Source of the DNA: Chrysochromulina parva
Taxonomy: Eukaryota > Haptophyta > Prymnesiales > Chrysochromulinaceae
Direction of reading: 5' to 3'
Length of the DNA: 20,567 bases
NCBI GenBank assembly: GCA_002887195.1
Contig: PJAB01000797.1
Span: 1 to 20,567 of the forward strand
Made by a program: the position numbers and the translations under genes. How positions within the stretch are numbered: the first letter of the stretch is position 1; each line of letters opens with the position of its first letter. The notes beneath the pieces are model-generated. The model was not told where the DNA came from. It worked only from the letters and a program-made list of their open reading frames with translations, and did no database searches. Shown here one piece after another: positions 18,298-20,567 of the stretch.

Positions 18298-18582
18298 CCG
18301 AACACGAGGGGCGCTCTCGAGAGAGGAAGCGCTCGGTTTCGCCACGTCGTCCGACACTTTGCCACGAGCCAGTCACGCTCTCTCGAGATGTCGTCTCTCC
18401 GGCCGGCTTCCGTTCTCGGCCGGGCTAGTACTCTTTACTCTCCCCATCTCGCGCACACCGAAAGATAGGCCTAGGGATGGACACGCTAGCGAAGACACAC
18501 AAGTGCGTCGGCGGAACCGGGAGCGACACCCTCGACGCTCGAGTCGAGTCGGCCCATTGTTACGACCCTGTCTCCGCCTACA
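18298..18582. promoter_or_regulatory. Region upstream of the F1-alpha-like gene, possible missing 5' exon
   Basis: On the minus strand there are two small ATG-initiated frames, at 18447 (in the main gene's frame but closed by TGA at 18375) and at about 18557. A GTAAAG donor-like site follows the first ATG. I could not fix a unique splice, so no exon is called. The gap must also carry the 3' end of the minus-strand Cys-rich gene. Confidence 0.35.
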
Positions 18583-19587
18583 TTAAAGGGATGGGATATC
18601 ATCGTCATCGTCGCCGGCCTGCATCGCTTCGCGAATCTGCTGAACCCTCGCATTCAGATCTCTCTGAGCATCAGCGCACACGTACCGCGACGGCAGCGGA
18701 TTCGGGCTCATTCCATACTTGGTATTCAACGTGGGGCAGATGCTATCCACCTGGTCCTCTTGGAAGCTGTGCACATGCAGCCAGCCCACGCTGCCGAAGC
18801 CGCCGCGGTGGAAGCACTGGAACTTAGGCGGCGCGCCCCGCATGCTCACATAGTCGGCGTGCCCGGTACTCAAGAGGGCCTTGAGCATCTCGTCATCCGT
18901 GCCGCAGTCGATGTTGGTGACGTACTGCTGCGGTATGCAAAGTCTATCCGCCGGCTCACGCGCGCTATTGAAGCAGCTGAAAGCGCGAGCCTCTCCTTCC
19001 TTCACGCCATACACACGAAGATCAATCGACGGCTTGCTGCGATCGGGCTTCAGCGGCCGAATGCCGTTGAGCTTGCAAGGCGGAAGCACGCCCTCATCGC
19101 CGAAGAACGCCGCCACATCATCGCCATGGGCCGCCGAGGCGTAGCTGCAAAAGAAGAGCGTGCCGGCGGGCGAGTCGGCTGAGGACGGGGCCTCTGGCGA
19201 GCAGCACTCGGCAGCAGCTCGCAGGTCTAATGAGCTCTCGCAGGGATAAGCTCCATTGCACTCTCCCAGCCGCGTGTGCTCAGGCTTGCAACTCTCTGGC
19301 ACCGACTTGTGGAGAGACACGGCCGGGAAGTGTGCGTCCGTGCCCGCCCGCTGATCGAATGGCGGCGTTGGCATCCACAACGCGGAGAGAAGGAAGAGCG
19401 TGGTGCATGCCACAGCCATGGCGAGGATCTGGCGACACTGGCCAGCATGAGCATGGGACATCCACCTCACGCGAGAGCATGAGGCACCATCATTGCTGCC
19501 TTCGACCGCCATGATGTGCTGCAGCAGGGCGCTGGGCACATCAAATGGTCGCGCGTCGATTGGGTCGTCCTCGAAGCCCAGCGGCAT
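18583..19587 (-). CDS. Cys-rich type II membrane protein, unrecognised
   Basis: 334 residues from the ATG at 19587. A 50-residue N-terminal tail is followed by one hydrophobic segment, ILAMAVACTTLFLLSALWM (about 54-72). The remaining 260 residues hold about 13 cysteines spread in patterns such as ESCKPE, AECCSPEA, LPPCKLNG, RLCIPQQ and SICPTL, suggesting disulfides in the lumen or outside the cell. The very end is acidic (AGDDDDDIPSL). No catalytic motif or known domain is seen. It could be a Golgi or surface protein; the topology is inferred from the single segment. It shares a 251-bp divergent region with the triosephosphate isomerase gene and lies in tandem upstream of the F1-alpha-like gene. 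Confidence 0.65.
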   Translation of the reverse strand: MPLGFEDDPIDARPFDVPSALLQHIMAVEGSNDGASCSRVRWMSHAHAGQCRQILAMAVACTTLFLLSALWMPTPPFDQRAGTDAHFPAVSLHKSVPESCKPEHTRLGECNGAYPCESSLDLRAAAECCSPEAPSSADSPAGTLFFCSYASAAHGDDVAAFFGDEGVLPPCKLNGIRPLKPDRSKPSIDLRVYGVKEGEARAFSCFNSAREPADRLCIPQQYVTNIDCGTDDEMLKALLSTGHADYVSMRGAPPKFQCFHRGGFGSVGWLHVHSFQEDQVDSICPTLNTKYGMSPNPLPSRYVCADAQRDLNARVQQIREAMQAGDDDDDIPSL

Positions 19588-19838
19588 GGGGTCCTTCTCG
19601 TCCGGTCTGCGTTCTGGATCCTGATGCAGCCGCGCCGACCTGAGCGCGGAGATTCAGACGCGTGACGGAGGAAGAGAAAGAGATTCTTTGTCAGAGCCCA
19701 TCTATTCATCACAAAACTGATTGGTGGGGTTCCAATTAGATGGTCTGTTACTGATGGCCAAAAAAGGCTATTTGCATCAGGAGATTCCAAAACCATTCTG
19801 GTAAGGATTATCTCCGAGGAGCTCGAGGAAAGTCCCCT
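19588..19838. promoter_or_regulatory. Divergent region with a low-GC island
   Basis: This 251-bp gap separates the Cys-rich gene (minus) and the triosephosphate isomerase gene (plus). The part 19681-19810 is about 40% G+C by direct count, well below the flanking genes. It has a 58-codon plus-strand frame without ATG (between stops at 19663 and 19840) and a minus-strand frame with ATG at 19796. Promoter function is inferred from position; a foreign insert or an unseen exon is possible. Confidence 0.4.
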
Positions 19839-20567
19839 ATGATAGGTCCCTCTATCTCCATGGTGCGTCGCATCATGCTGGCAGCCGGCACGGCATTCAA
19901 CATCCAGTCGCAGCCAGCTCGTGCACTGCCCGTCCGCCGGCCAATCGTAGGCGGCAACTGGAAATGCAACCCAACGAGCCCAATCGACCTTCCCGGCCTC
20001 GTGTCCAACATCAACGCTTGCGACACTTCAAGCTGCGACGTGTACGTGTGCCCGTCGCCGCTGCACGTCGGGCTCGTTTACCAGTCGTTCACCAACGGCG
20101 CGTACGTTGCCCCACAGAATTGCAACTTCAAGGGCTGCGGCGCCTACACGGGCGAGATGGCTGTGGACCAGATGGCGGCCATGGGCTTGAAGTGGTGCCT
20201 GATCGGCCACTCGGAGCGCCGCGGCGAATTCGGTTTGCCGACGCCGGCCGAGAGCAACGCGCTGCTCGCAACGAAGCTCGCGTACATCCTGGAGAAGGGG
20301 TTGAACTGCATCTTCTGCATCGGCGAGCCGCTGCCGATCCGCGAGCAAGGCTTCGACGCCGTGATGGCCGAGTGTCGCACCCAGCTGAACGATATCCTGC
20401 CCAGCCTGCGCGCACTCGAGGACCACTCGCGTGTCGTCATCGCCTACGAGCCTGTGTGGGCCATCGGCACGGGCGTCACGGCCTCGCCGATGCAAGCGCA
20501 AGAGACGCACGCCGGCATTCGCCAGTACCTCGCGAGCGCCGTCAGCCCGCAGCTCGCGGCCAACATC
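19839..20567 (+). CDS. Triosephosphate isomerase, 3' end cut by the window
   Basis: This enzyme interconverts dihydroxyacetone phosphate and glyceraldehyde 3-phosphate. Counting from the ATG at 19860, catalytic residues are Lys35 in GGNWKCN, His117 in IGHSERR and Glu197 in YEPVWAIGTG (loop 6). The window ends after residue 236, about 40 residues before the normal end, so the C-terminal phosphate-binding GGSV region is not seen. The first 28 residues (MVRRIMLAAG...ARALPVRR) precede the usual start, are Arg-rich and lack acids, and look like an organelle-targeting sequence, probably mitochondrial. ATG at 19839 adds seven residues (MIGPSIS) and is equally possible. Because some algal mitochondrial forms are fused to GAPDH, the continuation beyond the window matters. 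No intron is seen. Confidence 0.93.
   Translation, partial: MIGPSISMVRRIMLAAGTAFNIQSQPARALPVRRPIVGGNWKCNPTSPIDLPGLVSNINACDTSSCDVYVCPSPLHVGLVYQSFTNGAYVAPQNCNFKGCGAYTGEMAVDQMAAMGLKWCLIGHSERRGEFGLPTPAESNALLATKLAYILEKGLNCIFCIGEPLPIREQGFDAVMAECRTQLNDILPSLRALEDHSRVVIAYEPVWAIGTGVTASPMQAQETHAGIRQYLASAVSPQLAANI

Noticed and set aside
17816..18586. 256-residue plus-strand open frame
   Set aside because: Antisense of the F1-alpha-like gene, which has clear homology on the minus strand.

Overview
The window looks like GC-rich nuclear DNA of a single-celled eukaryote, most likely an alga. Three short GT-AG introns (56, 89 and 95 nt) can be placed because reading frame and protein homology resume exactly across them. 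The gene set includes a STRAP-type WD40 protein, an XRRA1-like leucine-rich-repeat protein, a large EF-hand array and a membrane protein with an extensin-like Ser-Pro stretch. Genes alternate strands with no operon structure. The MoeZ-like E1/rhodanese protein resembles cyanobacterial enzymes, which would fit a plastid-bearing lineage. I cannot decide between a haptophyte, a stramenopile and a green alga from this window alone.

Layout from left to right. (1) 416-1710, minus: two-exon MOCS3/MoeZ-like adenylyltransferase-rhodanese. (2) 1930-3591, plus: XRRA1-like LRR protein, head-to-head with (1). (3) 4123-4688, minus: unrecognised two-exon gene for a 169-residue protein with an MG start and a Cys cluster. 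(4) 4914-5936, plus: STRAP-like seven-bladed WD40 protein, head-to-head with (3). (5) 6136-10025, plus: two-exon gene for a 1264-residue protein made of four tandem units of about 275 residues, each with four EF-hand-like motifs. (6) 10648-14379, minus: 1243-residue multi-pass membrane protein with Ser/Pro-rich, repeated-domain and polyproline regions. (7) 14537-15421, plus: small signal-anchored protein, head-to-head with (6). (8) 15559-15906, minus: 115-residue coiled-coil protein. (9) 16369-18297, minus: divergent paralogue of the F1-ATPase alpha subunit, probably lacking an upstream 5' exon in this model. (10) 18583-19587, minus: Cys-rich type II membrane protein. (11) 19839 to the window end, plus: triosephosphate isomerase with an N-terminal extension, cut by the window edge.

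The genes do not form an evident single pathway. Housekeeping functions (sulfur carrier activation, RNA or signalling scaffold, glycolysis) sit beside lineage-specific proteins. Four divergent pairs share short promoter regions (roughly 150-250 bp). The convergent gaps at 3592-4122 and 10026-10647 hold no convincing gene.

The most unusual items are the F1-alpha-like protein, which keeps the P-loop and the arginine-finger region but carries an extra block of about 75-85 residues; the EF-hand array, whose first two hands per unit are kept while the last two decay; and the large membrane protein with a repeated FAG-x-WRC domain. I saw no CRISPR array, recognisable transposon, rRNA or tRNA.
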